Positions 37,019-46,345 of a stretch of DNA of 64,000 nucleotides are shown one piece after another. The DNA lies in assembly GCA_945639195.1 (NCBI GenBank), contig CALZEE010000001.1, positions 434,001 through 498,000 of the forward strand. The letters are read 5' to 3'. The notes under the pieces were generated by a model. That model was given only the letters and a program-made list of their open reading frames with translations, ran no database searches and was not told the DNA's origin. Every line of letters begins with the position of its first letter. Position 1 is the first letter of the stretch. This DNA comes from an uncultured Ignatzschineria sp. Lineage in GTDB: Bacteria > Pseudomonadota > Gammaproteobacteria > Cardiobacteriales > Wohlfahrtiimonadaceae. A program made the translations under genes and the position numbers.

Positions 37019-37372
37019 TGATAGATCCGCTAAAATTATCGGCGTCAGTATCAGTATAATTTAGTCTCATGATGAAACCTCGAATAACAGTCTGTTATTC
37101 GAGGTTTTTTATTGGAGGATTGAGATGAATTATTAATGAGAGTTCCCGACCTTTTCACGAGTATTTGCGATATAGTGAACCCTTGGTTTTAGGATGCTTT
37201 TTTATAAAGACGGATGAGAGGATTTTTAGGAATATATTTTATCGATATTATTCTTGTGAATTTTAACGTTGCTAAAAGGGATCGTAAAATCTCAACACAC
37301 AAATTTGTAACGATATAGATTGAGTATTAACGTTCAAATTTAGGATATTTATTGATTTCAAAGGAACTTTCT
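37019..37372. other. Gap between arcC and tehB
   Basis: It contains the arcC terminator (37075-37110) and then about 260 bp of AT-rich DNA that should hold the tehB promoter; I see no clear element. Confidence 0.35.
37075..37110 (+). terminator. Strong intrinsic terminator of arcC
   Basis: The 15-bp perfect arms AAACCTCGAATAACA and TGTTATTCGAGGTTT have a 3-base loop, with further T after them. Confidence 0.92.
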
Positions 37373-37972
37373 ATGCAAGCACGCCGACCTGAAAATTATT
37401 ATCATGAAAATTATGGTATTACTGTCCCTCATAGTGATGTGGTGGAGATGGTTGAAAAGCATGGGGTAAAGCCTTGCAAGACACTTGATCTCGGATGTGG
37501 GCAAGGGCGCAATACACTCTATTTGGCTGATCGAGGATTTGAGATGACCTCTTATGACATCAGTGCCGGCATGATTGAAACATTAACCGGTATTATGGCA
37601 AAAGAGGATATTACCGATATTGATGTCTCGCAATATGATATTAATAGCGCCTCAATTGCCGGCAATTATGATCTCATTCTTTCAACGGTTGTTCTCATGT
37701 TTGTGAATCGTGATGCGATCCCGAGTATTATTCCGGATATGCAGGCGCATACTAATAGTGGCGGTTATAATCTCATTGTTGCGGCAATGTCGACAGAAGC
37801 CTATCCCTTTGAGGGTTTTCCTTTCACCTTTGCTGAAGGTGAGCTTGAGCGCTATTACCAAGATTGGGATATTGTGCACTACAATGAAAACGTGGGGGAG
37901 ATGCATCGCCTTGATGCCAATGGTAATCGCTTAAAGCTTCAATTTGCGACACTCCTTGCGAAAAAGCCGTAG
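37373..37972 (+). CDS. tehB: Tellurite methyltransferase TehB
   Basis: 199 residues of a SAM-dependent methyltransferase of the TehB family, which methylates tellurite or selenite and gives resistance when overexpressed; its normal substrate is unsettled. LDLGCGQGRNTLYLADRGF is the SAM loop, and YDLILSTVVLMFVNRDAIPSIIPDMQ, GGYNLIVAAMSTEAYP, FPFTFAEGELERYYQDWD and DANGNRLKLQFATLLA match E. coli TehB closely. I start it at the ATG at 37373 because AAGGA lies seven bases before it; an upstream in-frame TTG has no such site. Two TGCCGGCA words lie within it. Confidence 0.93.
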   Translation: MQARRPENYYHENYGITVPHSDVVEMVEKHGVKPCKTLDLGCGQGRNTLYLADRGFEMTSYDISAGMIETLTGIMAKEDITDIDVSQYDINSASIAGNYDLILSTVVLMFVNRDAIPSIIPDMQAHTNSGGYNLIVAAMSTEAYPFEGFPFTFAEGELERYYQDWDIVHYNENVGEMHRLDANGNRLKLQFATLLAKKP

Positions 37973-38058
37973 AATCTCTACACTTATAAGCCGTATCGAT
38001 TGCCGGCAATGAATAAGCTTCAATACAGATCAAGGGCATCGATAAACCAAACTTTCAT

Positions 38059-38086
38059 AACACCTCTTTTGAGGTGTTATTTTTTA
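38059..38086 (+). terminator. Intrinsic terminator of tehB
   Basis: AACACCTC and GAGGTGTT pair around a TTTT loop and are followed by a T run. It lies 86 bp past the tehB stop; a TGCCGGCA word sits between them at 38001-38008. Confidence 0.8.
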
Positions 38087-38126
38087 CTGGCATTTCGCCT
38101 GATTTTAACCATTACGAGGAGGGCAC

Positions 38127-38672
38127 ATGATTACAGAGGAAGAGCGCGATCTTTTTCGCAGTAGCGTGGGGCGCGTTCGTAAAGTAAAGAATCAGGGTAA
38201 TGTGGCGATGCACCCTCGTAAAAAGCTCAAGGTGAAGATCCGTAAAGCGCTCCGTGAAGAGGTCTCTTTTCAGGATATGATGAGCGATGATACGGCGTGG
38301 ATTAACACAGATCCCACTTCCGAAATGCGTTTTATTCGTAATGGCGTACCTTCTAAAATTTTACGAGCGCTTTCTCAAGGGAAGTTTTACCCTGATGAAT
38401 CGATCGATCTGCATGGTTTAACCGCAAGTCAGGCGCGGGATGAATTACAAGACTTTCTGTTTCATGCGTTAAAGCGGAACCTTTTTTGTATTCGGATTGT
38501 CCATGGGCAAGGCAATAGCTCTAAAGGTGATCCTGTAATTCGGGGCTTAATTGAACGCTGGCTAAAACTTCAGATTGATGTCTTAGCCTTTGCAAATCCG
38601 CCCCAAAGAATGGGCGGGAGAGGCGCGACGCTCTGTGTTTTACGGGCGCAAAACCCCTTTGACGAGTTCTAA
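38127..38672 (+). CDS. Smr domain protein (SmrA/SmrB-like endonuclease)
   Basis: 181 residues. The C-terminal Smr domain shows SIDLHGLTASQARDELQDFL, the IRIVHGQGNS motif and a GGRGATLCVLRA end, the conserved DLHG and HGxG blocks of this family. SmrB in E. coli cuts mRNA at collided ribosomes, while other relatives nick DNA. The basic N-terminus (HPRKKLKVKIRKALREE) fits nucleic-acid binding. Which of the two roles applies is not decided by the sequence. GAGGAGGGCAC precedes the ATG. It may be the first gene of a unit with the next two. Confidence 0.85.
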   Translation: MITEEERDLFRSSVGRVRKVKNQGNVAMHPRKKLKVKIRKALREEVSFQDMMSDDTAWINTDPTSEMRFIRNGVPSKILRALSQGKFYPDESIDLHGLTASQARDELQDFLFHALKRNLFCIRIVHGQGNSSKGDPVIRGLIERWLKLQIDVLAFANPPQRMGGRGATLCVLRAQNPFDEF

Positions 38673-38815
38673 GCCTTTTAACTCCTGCCTAATTCAGGTA
38701 ACATAACGCCTCTATCGGTGATGCAGTCGTTTTTTATTTTTTTTTAATATCAATAACGCTACTCGCATCAGTTTGGGTTCCCTCACCCCAAGTCATTAAA
38801 TAAAAGGAAAAATAG

Positions 38816-39367
38816 ATGCGTTACGTCTATCTGATTGCCTATGTTATTGCGATTTTTATCGCGAATCTTCTCATTGATAAATTTATCGAACTCCCTTTTT
38901 ATGGAATGCTAAGCGCCGGCACGATTTTCTTTGCCTTTGTCTTTACACTTCGAGATCACTTGCATCGTTATGGCTTAAAATTTGCGCTGACGGGTATTAT
39001 TATTGCCTTAGCGATCAACACGGTGTTAAGTATTGTTCTGGAGATTCCTTTTCGGTTTATTATCGCTTCCTTTTTTGCCATTATGCTCTCTGAGCTTGCC
39101 GATACGGCCGTATTTGAGCGCCTAAAATCGCGCTCTTGGGCGGTGAAAGTGCTGGCGAGTAATGCGATAAGCGTGCCGGTGGATAGTGTGGTGATGACGA
39201 TGATTGCCTTCTTAGGGGTTTTAACAATGCCGGAGATGCTTGCCATTATCTTCGCAGATATCGTGGCAAAATATCTGATTGCGATGAGTGTGATTGTAAG
39301 ACCTGAAAAAATCCGTATACTTTGGCGTAAATTATGGAAAGAGGAAAAAGAGAATGTTTATCCCTGA
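38816..39367 (+). CDS. VUT family (YhhQ-like) queuosine-precursor transporter
   Basis: 183 residues with about six membrane segments. It resembles the VUT/DUF165 family, whose member YhhQ imports the queuosine precursors preQ0 and preQ1. Visible family parts are NLLIDKFIELPFYGMLSAGTIFF, FTLRDHLHRYG, SELADTAVFERLKSRSW, NAISVPVDSVVMTMIAF and FADIVAKYLIA. The last 14 bases overlap the next gene, which encodes a QueF-like fold, so a queuosine or deazapurine link is supported by context. Substrate is inferred, not shown. Confidence 0.83.
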   Translation: MRYVYLIAYVIAIFIANLLIDKFIELPFYGMLSAGTIFFAFVFTLRDHLHRYGLKFALTGIIIALAINTVLSIVLEIPFRFIIASFFAIMLSELADTAVFERLKSRSWAVKVLASNAISVPVDSVVMTMIAFLGVLTMPEMLAIIFADIVAKYLIAMSVIVRPEKIRILWRKLWKEEKENVYP

Positions 39368-39854
39368 TACGCGCGTGATGAGTTATAAATCGCCTCATCA
39401 TGATGCTACGATCGATCTGATTAAAAATCGTAATCCCGAACTTAAAACCAAGCAGTGCCATATCTTAGCGATGCCGATTCTCTGCACGAGAAGTCAAAAT
39501 CCTGGCGCGGGTTCAGAGCTCTATATTCGTTATAAAGCGAAGGGGTATTTCTTGGAGCTCTTTTCGCTTGATCGTTACATCGCGGCATTTTATGAGCATC
39601 AAGATGTGCGTGATATTGAGTACTTAACGCAAGAAGTCGCAAAAGATTGTGCTAATGCGTTAGGCGATAAGGTCACTGTAGAAGCGTATGTGAATCTCAA
39701 TGGGGTGAATCAGCGCCAAGAGATTGTGGTAAAAGCAGAACCGCTTGAAGAATACCGAGAGGATTTGGGGAAGAAATCAACGCAATCTAAAAAGATTAAA
39801 CGTCTCAATAAGTTAATTGGTAATCGGGGCGAGAGTACGCTTTTAAAGAAATAG
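39354..39854 (+). CDS. QueF-like T-fold protein, divergent
   Basis: 166 residues. It has the order of QueF (NADPH-dependent preQ0 reductase): ILCTRSQNPGAGSELYIRY with Cys44 in place of the nucleophilic Cys of CPVTxQPD, then YFLELFSLDRYIAAFYEHQDV in place of ESKSLKLYLxxFRxxxFHE. The catalytic Asp (Gly51 here) and the His-Glu pair after the FR motif are not kept, so normal nitrile reductase activity is doubtful. The start overlaps the transporter gene by 14 bp, with GAGGAAAAAGAGA as the ribosome-binding site, implying translational coupling. Alternative: an unrelated small T-fold enzyme. The family call is moderate. Confidence 0.5.
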   Translation: MFIPDTRVMSYKSPHHDATIDLIKNRNPELKTKQCHILAMPILCTRSQNPGAGSELYIRYKAKGYFLELFSLDRYIAAFYEHQDVRDIEYLTQEVAKDCANALGDKVTVEAYVNLNGVNQRQEIVVKAEPLEEYREDLGKKSTQSKKIKRLNKLIGNRGESTLLKK

Positions 39855-39978
39855 ACTTTTTGAATCTTCGCTAGAATCAGGGCTATTTTAATTTATTTAG
39901 CATCCGCCTGAGATCAGCTTGATATCAATTGGGCATGAATCTGGGATGAATCTTTAGAAAGAGACGCTCATAGAATAG

Positions 39979-40010
39979 AAACCTCGCTATAATAGTGAGG
40001 TTTAATTTTA
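39979..40010 (+). terminator. Intrinsic terminator after the QueF-like gene
   Basis: AAACCTCGCT pairs with AGTGAGGTTT (10 bp with one G-T) around a 5-base loop, followed by AATTTTA. It ends the 38.1-39.9 kb unit before recB. Confidence 0.7.
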
Positions 40011-40143
40011 TCGATTTTAAAAGCGCAGCGCAGTCCTTTAAATATCTCGAACGCCGTATTTGCGTATTGAAACCTTAATACCACCTATCTGGCTGAGAAT
40101 AGTGACGCTTTGCTTCATTCTTAAAAGTGGAAAGCCTATATCT

Positions 40144-43100
40144 ATGCCAACATCAATATCAATTGAAGCACCTTCTCCTTATCCGGTATTAGATCCTCAA
40201 AATGTGCCGATTGCCGGCAATATGATGATTGAGGCTTCTGCTGGAACGGGGAAAACTTATACAATTACATTATTGGTATTGCGCCTATTATTGGGGCTTA
40301 ATGTCGATAAAAACCCAAAAGCCCTTCCGGAAATTCTCATTGTCACCTTTACGAATGCTGCAACAGCGGAGTTAAAAGAGCGAATTTATTCGCGTATTGT
40401 CGACTTGAAGCAGGCCTTTTTTGCGACCTTGATCGAGCAAGCTGTTGAGGATGAGGCTTTGCTAGAAATTATTGAGCGTTATTTAATGGCGTCGGCAGAA
40501 GCGGGGCAGGAAGAGATGAGCGCTTTAGCACATGCCATTAATCTCTTGATTCAAGCGGAGGCAGCGATTGATCAAGCTTCGATCTTTACGATTCATGCTT
40601 TCTCGCAACGATTACTCAAAGAGAATGCGCTTGATCTTGGGCAATCCTTCGATTTTGAGCTCGCCACTGATTTAACCGCGCTCTATCGTGAAGCGGTTTA
40701 CCATTTTTGGCGAGAAGAGTGCTACCCCTTAGATTTTGCACTCTCTAAAACGGCGACAAATTATTATCACATGCCGATTAGCACTGGCAGTCGGCTCTTT
40801 CCGCAGAAAAATCTCTTTAGTATGATCGAGCCGTTGATCCGGGACCCTAATCTTATTAAGCCGCAACTTTTTGCCGGGATTGATCAATTAAAAAGCCTAT
40901 TCTCCGCGCAAGAAACCTTTATTAAAGCAGTTAAATGCCGGGTGATTGAGCTGTTTCCTATTGAGGCTTTTATCAATCTGATTGAAAGGGTGGGGCTCAA
41001 AAAACAATCTTATCGGGCAGATCTTGTTAAGCGTTATCATGCGGAGTTAATGGAATGGGCAAAGAGCGATCTTCCGGCATTATTTAGTAATGCCGAGAAA
41101 TTCTCGCTCGATTATATGGAGAGTCGATTAGCAAAAGAGGGGGATATACACCGTATGGATCCTCATCTTTATGCACTCTTTACGGATCTTGCTGCCATCG
41201 CCTCATTTAGAGAAGTGAGTATGCATTATGCGGCATTTAAGGTGGTAAAAATCCTTAAAATGCTCAAGAGAGAAGCGGGGGTTTTAGGCTTCGATGACCT
41301 GCTTACAGAACTCAATAAGAAAACGGAAGTCGTTTCTGACGCCTTTTTAAAGTCGCTTCATCTGCGTTATCGCGCAGTGATGATTGATGAATTCCAAGAT
41401 ACAGATAATTTACAACTGGCCACATTCCGCAGGCTCTTTTTTGATCATCCTGAAATTCCTTTTGTCATGATCGGTGACCCAAAGCAGTCTATTTATGGCT
41501 TTAGAGGCGCGGATATTAATGCCTATTTAAGTATTAAGGGCAGTGTGGATTCTATCTATACACTCAATACGAATTATCGCTCTGGGACAAGACAGGTTAA
41601 TGCCGTGAACCAGCTCTTTGGTCGTCGAGCGGCTATTCGTCCGCCCTTTATTCAAGCAGATATTCCCTTTATTAATATTCAAACGCCGGCATCTGCCGAT
41701 GAAACCGTATTGCGCTCTGAGCTAAGAGTCGAAAGCGGTATGACATTAATGGAATACGTGCCTGAAGATTCAGAGCTCACAAAAACGAGCAAAAACGCTT
41801 CATTGAGTAATGTGGTCTTTCGATCAAGAATTTCGAGTGCCTGTGCCAAAGAGATTGTCTCGCTTTTAGCATCTGGCTCGCTCAATACAGATGCCGGTGC
41901 TCGGCATATCATGCCGGAAGATATTACCATTTTAGTTCGCAGTGGCACAGAAGCGGCTGATATTCAAAAAGCACTCAGAAATGCCGGCTTAAATGCGGTA
42001 TATCTTTCAGAGAGAAACTCCGTATTTGATCCGGAAAATAGCATCGTGACAGATCTCTATCTGTTTCTTCGAAGTCTTGTATTTAGGCACGAGAAAAAGG
42101 TCTTAATGCAATCTTTGGGCTCTGTCTTATATGGATTATCCGTCACAGAATATGAGGCTGTCACGAATAATCCTGAACGGTTTGAAATACTTTTATCAGA
42201 GCGTAATAGCCTCAATGAAATTTGGGATAAACATGGTGTTTTAGCGATGATTCGCGCCTTTATGGTGCGCGAGAATCGCTTGGCAAGATTATTGACGCTT
42301 GATAACGGAGAGCGTTTAGCGAGTGATCTCTTTCACTTAGGAGAATTACTACAACGAGAAGCATTTAGTAATAAAGAAGCACTTTTACTCTGGTTACATG
42401 ACAAAATGTTTGGTTTTGAAGAGGGCGAGGGCGCAGAGATTCGTCTCGAGAGTGACTTTAAAACGATCCAGATTATGACGATTCATAAATCGAAAGGATT
42501 AGAGTTTCCGGTTGTATTCCTCCCCTTTGGACTCTTTAAGACACAAGCAAAGAGTGAAGGTGTTTATATTGACCCTGAAACACATCTTCGTCGCTACGTG
42601 TTTGCAGCTGATGCCACGGCGATCGAGAAAGATTACTTTGCAGATGATGCATTAGCAGAAGATATCCGGTTACTTTATGTCGCCCTGACACGCGCTAAAT
42701 TTCATACTTATATCGGTTATTGCGGCGCTTTAAAGCCGAGTCATTATAAACATAATGCACTGGGATATCTGTTGGGGATTGATGAAGATATCGCTCACTT
42801 TAATGAGAATTTTAATCCTTTCATGGTGCATTGGGAAATCCATGCCAAGGATCTCTCACTCACGACGATTGCGCGAGAAATCGAGGATACAACGCTGAAA
42901 ATGCCGGCGAAATTTACACGCCAGATTGCCCCATTGTGGCGATTTACGAGCTTCTCGAACCTCTCGTATAACGCAAGTAATAGCTATTTTACGCCACTCT
43001 TAGATGATGAATTAGAAATAACCACGAATGCAGATAGGGGAAATAGTGCAGATACGTTGGATCAGGCGCGCGGCTTTGATGAACCGGCACTAGGAGATGA

Positions 43101-43869
43101 CGGGGATGATGGGGCTGAAACTGAGGTCGCCGAAAGCTTATTCCCGAAAGGCGCTATTACCGGAAACTTTATTCATGCGCTACTCGAAGATTACACGCCG
43201 CAAGAACTTCAAGATCGCGCGTTATTAACGGCGCAAGTAGAGAATGGTTTTTCTCATCTTGTCCGTGCAACGCGTTTGCCGGCATTAGTGGATGAGCTTG
43301 AGATCTGGTTGCAAGACATCTTACAGGGTAAGCTTCCCGGCATTTCCCCCACGCTTTTTGATATTCTCTCAGGGCAAAAAAACATTAAAGAGCTTGAGTT
43401 TATCTTCCCGATAGAAGCGACATTACAAGAATCTGCGCTCAATGCGCTCTTGCAACAGCATCTAGAAAGAGCGCCGGATGAGGGCCTTAAATTTGAGGAT
43501 ATTACCGGATTCTTACGAGGCTTTATCGATCTCTTCTTTGAGCATGAAGGAAAATATTATGTGGCGGACTATAAGTCGAATACCTTAGGCGGAGAAAAGT
43601 CTGATTATCATGACGCCCAGATGCGCCATTCGATTAAACACGCGCATTACGATCTGCAATATTTGATCTATACGGTTGCGGTTGTGAAGTTCCTTAAAAA
43701 TCAGAAAGAAGATTTTGATTATGAGCGGGATTTTGGCGGCGTTTATTATTTTTATTTACGAGGAATGGTCGCACAGAGCGAGAATGGCATCTATTTTGTA
43801 AAACCGGATTATGCCATTATTGAAGCCTTGATGGCACTATTTGGAGAATCTTTAGGAGCAATATTATGA
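40144..43869 (+). CDS. recB: Exodeoxyribonuclease V subunit beta (RecB)
   Basis: 1241 residues from the ATG at 40144; an in-frame TTG 84 bases upstream is less likely because homology begins at VLDPQN. It is a UvrD-like helicase plus nuclease. Walker A is EASAGTGKTYT (30-40), then TNAATAELKERI, FTIHAFSQRLL, the Walker B VMIDEFQDTD, IGDPKQSIYGFRGADI, IMTIHKSKGLEFPVVFLPF and LLYVALTRAK. The nuclease domain contains FIDLFFEHEGKYYVADYKSN. It degrades linear duplex DNA and starts recombinational repair with RecC and RecD. It overlaps recD by 4 bp. recC is not in the window. It is rich in TGCCGG-type words. Confidence 0.97.
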   Translation: MPTSISIEAPSPYPVLDPQNVPIAGNMMIEASAGTGKTYTITLLVLRLLLGLNVDKNPKALPEILIVTFTNAATAELKERIYSRIVDLKQAFFATLIEQAVEDEALLEIIERYLMASAEAGQEEMSALAHAINLLIQAEAAIDQASIFTIHAFSQRLLKENALDLGQSFDFELATDLTALYREAVYHFWREECYPLDFALSKTATNYYHMPISTGSRLFPQKNLFSMIEPLIRDPNLIKPQLFAGIDQLKSLFSAQETFIKAVKCRVIELFPIEAFINLIERVGLKKQSYRADLVKRYHAELMEWAKSDLPALFSNAEKFSLDYMESRLAKEGDIHRMDPHLYALFTDLAAIASFREVSMHYAAFKVVKILKMLKREAGVLGFDDLLTELNKKTEVVSDAFLKSLHLRYRAVMIDEFQDTDNLQLATFRRLFFDHPEIPFVMIGDPKQSIYGFRGADINAYLSIKGSVDSIYTLNTNYRSGTRQVNAVNQLFGRRAAIRPPFIQADIPFINIQTPASADETVLRSELRVESGMTLMEYVPEDSELTKTSKNASLSNVVFRSRISSACAKEIVSLLASGSLNTDAGARHIMPEDITILVRSGTEAADIQKALRNAGLNAVYLSERNSVFDPENSIVTDLYLFLRSLVFRHEKKVLMQSLGSVLYGLSVTEYEAVTNNPERFEILLSERNSLNEIWDKHGVLAMIRAFMVRENRLARLLTLDNGERLASDLFHLGELLQREAFSNKEALLLWLHDKMFGFEEGEGAEIRLESDFKTIQIMTIHKSKGLEFPVVFLPFGLFKTQAKSEGVYIDPETHLRRYVFAADATAIEKDYFADDALAEDIRLLYVALTRAKFHTYIGYCGALKPSHYKHNALGYLLGIDEDIAHFNENFNPFMVHWEIHAKDLSLTTIAREIEDTTLKMPAKFTRQIAPLWRFTSFSNLSYNASNSYFTPLLDDELEITTNADRGNSADTLDQARGFDEPALGDDGDDGAETEVAESLFPKGAITGNFIHALLEDYTPQELQDRALLTAQVENGFSHLVRATRLPALVDELEIWLQDILQGKLPGISPTLFDILSGQKNIKELEFIFPIEATLQESALNALLQQHLERAPDEGLKFEDITGFLRGFIDLFFEHEGKYYVADYKSNTLGGEKSDYHDAQMRHSIKHAHYDLQYLIYTVAVVKFLKNQKEDFDYERDFGGVYYFYLRGMVAQSENGIYFVKPDYAIIEALMALFGESLGAIL

Positions 43870-46184
43870 GCCGTAAAAAAGGGCAATACGATTCTCAGGA
43901 TCAATTAGATCTATTTGGGCAACCGGATCATGATGCCATGCTTGATTCAACGGATGGGGCTATCAGCACTCCAGATGTCGCGGCTGTTTCTGATACTACG
44001 GCGCAAGCGGAACCCTCTTCATTGATTGCCGAGATAGCGCATGCGCCAGAGGCCGATCTTATCGATGAGATGCTGCTGTTAATATCGCAGCTAACGCAAG
44101 ATGCTTCAGGAAAAAACAGTAATGTCGGAGATACGGATTATGACGCTGCGCTAATGGGGCTTTTTAAACAATATTTGCATATTCTCGTATCGCTGCGTTA
44201 TATCACGCATATTGATCTCTACTTTGCCGATTTCTTAATGCAGCAATGTTCGAGTGAGAATCCCCGCATTCGCTTGGGATATGGATTATTGGCACTGCTT
44301 GTTAGTCGGGCTAATGGGCTCGGACATACCGTTTTGCCACTTGATTATCTCTACTCACCTCATCGTTGGTTTATTGAGAGTGAAGATTCAAAGCGAACTA
44401 CTCGGATCTATGAGCTGCTCCAATTAGTCTTTGGGCGTGCGCGCGAGAAAGATCAGCCGCTCTCTCGATATGCGCTTTTTAATATTGACCTTAAAGGCGC
44501 ATGGCAACCGATATTGGAGATGGTTTCTTCACCATTAGTCCAGACAAATGCCGGCATTTATCTGGATAAGAACTATCAACAAGAGAGTCGAATCGTACAA
44601 TATTTTAAAAATGTTACGCCCATTGCTTTAACGGCTGCGGAGATGGATTTTTTACAATCTCGAATTGACTATTACTTTGGGCTTGATGAATCCGCGATTA
44701 ACTGGCAAAAGTTTGCAGCGGCAAATGTGCTCTTAAATAATGTCTCCGTTATCTCTGGCGGTCCGGGTACCGGAAAGACGACGACGGTCTTTAAAATATT
44801 GCAGACCTTGGTAGATCTCTACTTTCATCAGGCGCATTCTCATGCAGGGGATTCTCCCTTTACCATCTTATTAGCAGCACCAACAGGCAAGGCTGCAGCG
44901 CGGCTATCAGAATCGATTTTAGGACAGATTAGAATCATCCAAGATGAGGTAAAGGATGCGCCGCTTGAAAAAGAGGAAGCCGTGCGTCAGCAACTCTCTT
45001 TGATTCCGCATACGGGACAGACATTACATCGATTATTGATGATTCATCCTTTTACGCGTAAACCCAAGTTTAATCGTTACAATCCCCTGAACTTTGATCT
45101 TTTGGTGGTGGATGAAGCCTCAATGATTGATCAGCAAATGCTTGAGCAATTGATTGAAGCCCTACCGGAAAAGGGGCGCGTGATCTTCTTGGGTGATAAG
45201 GATCAGCTCTCATCAGTTGAAGCCGGTGCGATTATGCATGAGCTCTGTGTTTATGAAAACTACTCTGAAGCGCATTTTTCACGATTGAACCAACTCTTGT
45301 CGGGCTCATTGACGTCAACGGCCTTGGTCAATCCGAAAATGCCGGCATTTAATTACTTGAGCTTCTTAAAGAAAAGTTATCGTTTTGATGCGAATTCAGC
45401 CTTGGGCGCATTGGCATCATTGATTAATAATGAGTCGCGATTAGCACTTCCTCTGCAGTGGGAAAAAATCGATGCATTAATGACGACTGAAGCTGCGAAA
45501 GGGGATCATAAAACCCTAACGCTTACAGCGCTTCCCATGGAGGAGGCGATATTGAAGAAGATGATCGAAGACGCTTTTAAACCCTATGTCGAGAGCCTAA
45601 AAGGGGAGAGTGGCATTGAGTTTGCGGAGAAAGCCTTTGGGATTTTTACAAGACTGGGGGTTTTAAGTGCTAGAAGAACGGGAAGAGATGGGGCATTAGC
45701 CTTGAATCAATTGATACGTAAAACGCTTTTCCCAAGAGATGCGCATCGAGAGTTTTTCCATGGATTACCGATTATGATTACACATAATAGTGTTGAGAAT
45801 AATCTCTTTAACGGGGATATTGGACTTATACTGCGGAGCGAAACCGGAACATTGCGTGCTTATTTTGAAGATGTAGATTCTGCAAGGGTCTTCTCAATTC
45901 ATGCGCTTCCCAAGTTTGAGCCGGCATTTGCGATGACGATTCATAAGTCTCAAGGCAGTGAGTTTAAAAGTATTATGCTCTTTTTAGGCGAAGAAGCCTC
46001 CGTATTTCTGACTAAAGAGCTCTTCTACACCGGTATTACGCGCGCGAAAGAATCTGTCCATATCTTCGCGAGCGATAAAGCCATGAAAATGGCTTTAAGT
46101 GGGCGCGTTGATCGATTTAGTTTTATTCATCAGCGCTTGGCCGCATCAGATGAACCGTTTATAAACAGCGGGTATCCCGGATAA
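43866..46184 (+). CDS. recD: Exodeoxyribonuclease V subunit alpha (RecD)
   Basis: 772 residues, considerably longer than E. coli RecD (about 608). Walker A is GGPGTGKTT (298-306), followed by APTGKAAARLSES, QTLHRLL, LVVDEASMID, FLGDKDQLSSVEAGAI and the C-terminal AMTIHKSQGSEF and LFYTGITRAKE. The 5'-3' helicase core is thus complete. The extra length lies in an acidic, low-complexity N-terminus (about 1-90) and in a segment after the Walker B region. ATGA overlap with recB implies coupling. It works in the RecBCD complex. Confidence 0.96.
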   Translation: MSRKKGQYDSQDQLDLFGQPDHDAMLDSTDGAISTPDVAAVSDTTAQAEPSSLIAEIAHAPEADLIDEMLLLISQLTQDASGKNSNVGDTDYDAALMGLFKQYLHILVSLRYITHIDLYFADFLMQQCSSENPRIRLGYGLLALLVSRANGLGHTVLPLDYLYSPHRWFIESEDSKRTTRIYELLQLVFGRAREKDQPLSRYALFNIDLKGAWQPILEMVSSPLVQTNAGIYLDKNYQQESRIVQYFKNVTPIALTAAEMDFLQSRIDYYFGLDESAINWQKFAAANVLLNNVSVISGGPGTGKTTTVFKILQTLVDLYFHQAHSHAGDSPFTILLAAPTGKAAARLSESILGQIRIIQDEVKDAPLEKEEAVRQQLSLIPHTGQTLHRLLMIHPFTRKPKFNRYNPLNFDLLVVDEASMIDQQMLEQLIEALPEKGRVIFLGDKDQLSSVEAGAIMHELCVYENYSEAHFSRLNQLLSGSLTSTALVNPKMPAFNYLSFLKKSYRFDANSALGALASLINNESRLALPLQWEKIDALMTTEAAKGDHKTLTLTALPMEEAILKKMIEDAFKPYVESLKGESGIEFAEKAFGIFTRLGVLSARRTGRDGALALNQLIRKTLFPRDAHREFFHGLPIMITHNSVENNLFNGDIGLILRSETGTLRAYFEDVDSARVFSIHALPKFEPAFAMTIHKSQGSEFKSIMLFLGEEASVFLTKELFYTGITRAKESVHIFASDKAMKMALSGRVDRFSFIHQRLAASDEPFINSGYPG

Positions 46185-46345
46185 TTTAAAAAAGTAATAG
46201 CTTCGAAGTTTGGAAAGGCTTGTCATGGAAGCACTTACAGGTAATAATTGGTGCCTCTCATTAAATGACAGTGATTCTCATATGTACTGTTTTATTGCGG
46301 TGATGAGGTATCATTGTTTTATTATCAGTCATTTAAAAGGAATAT

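Noticed and set aside
40060..40143. RecB start at the TTG at 40060
   Set aside because: There is no ribosome-binding site, and the extra residues do not resemble RecB.
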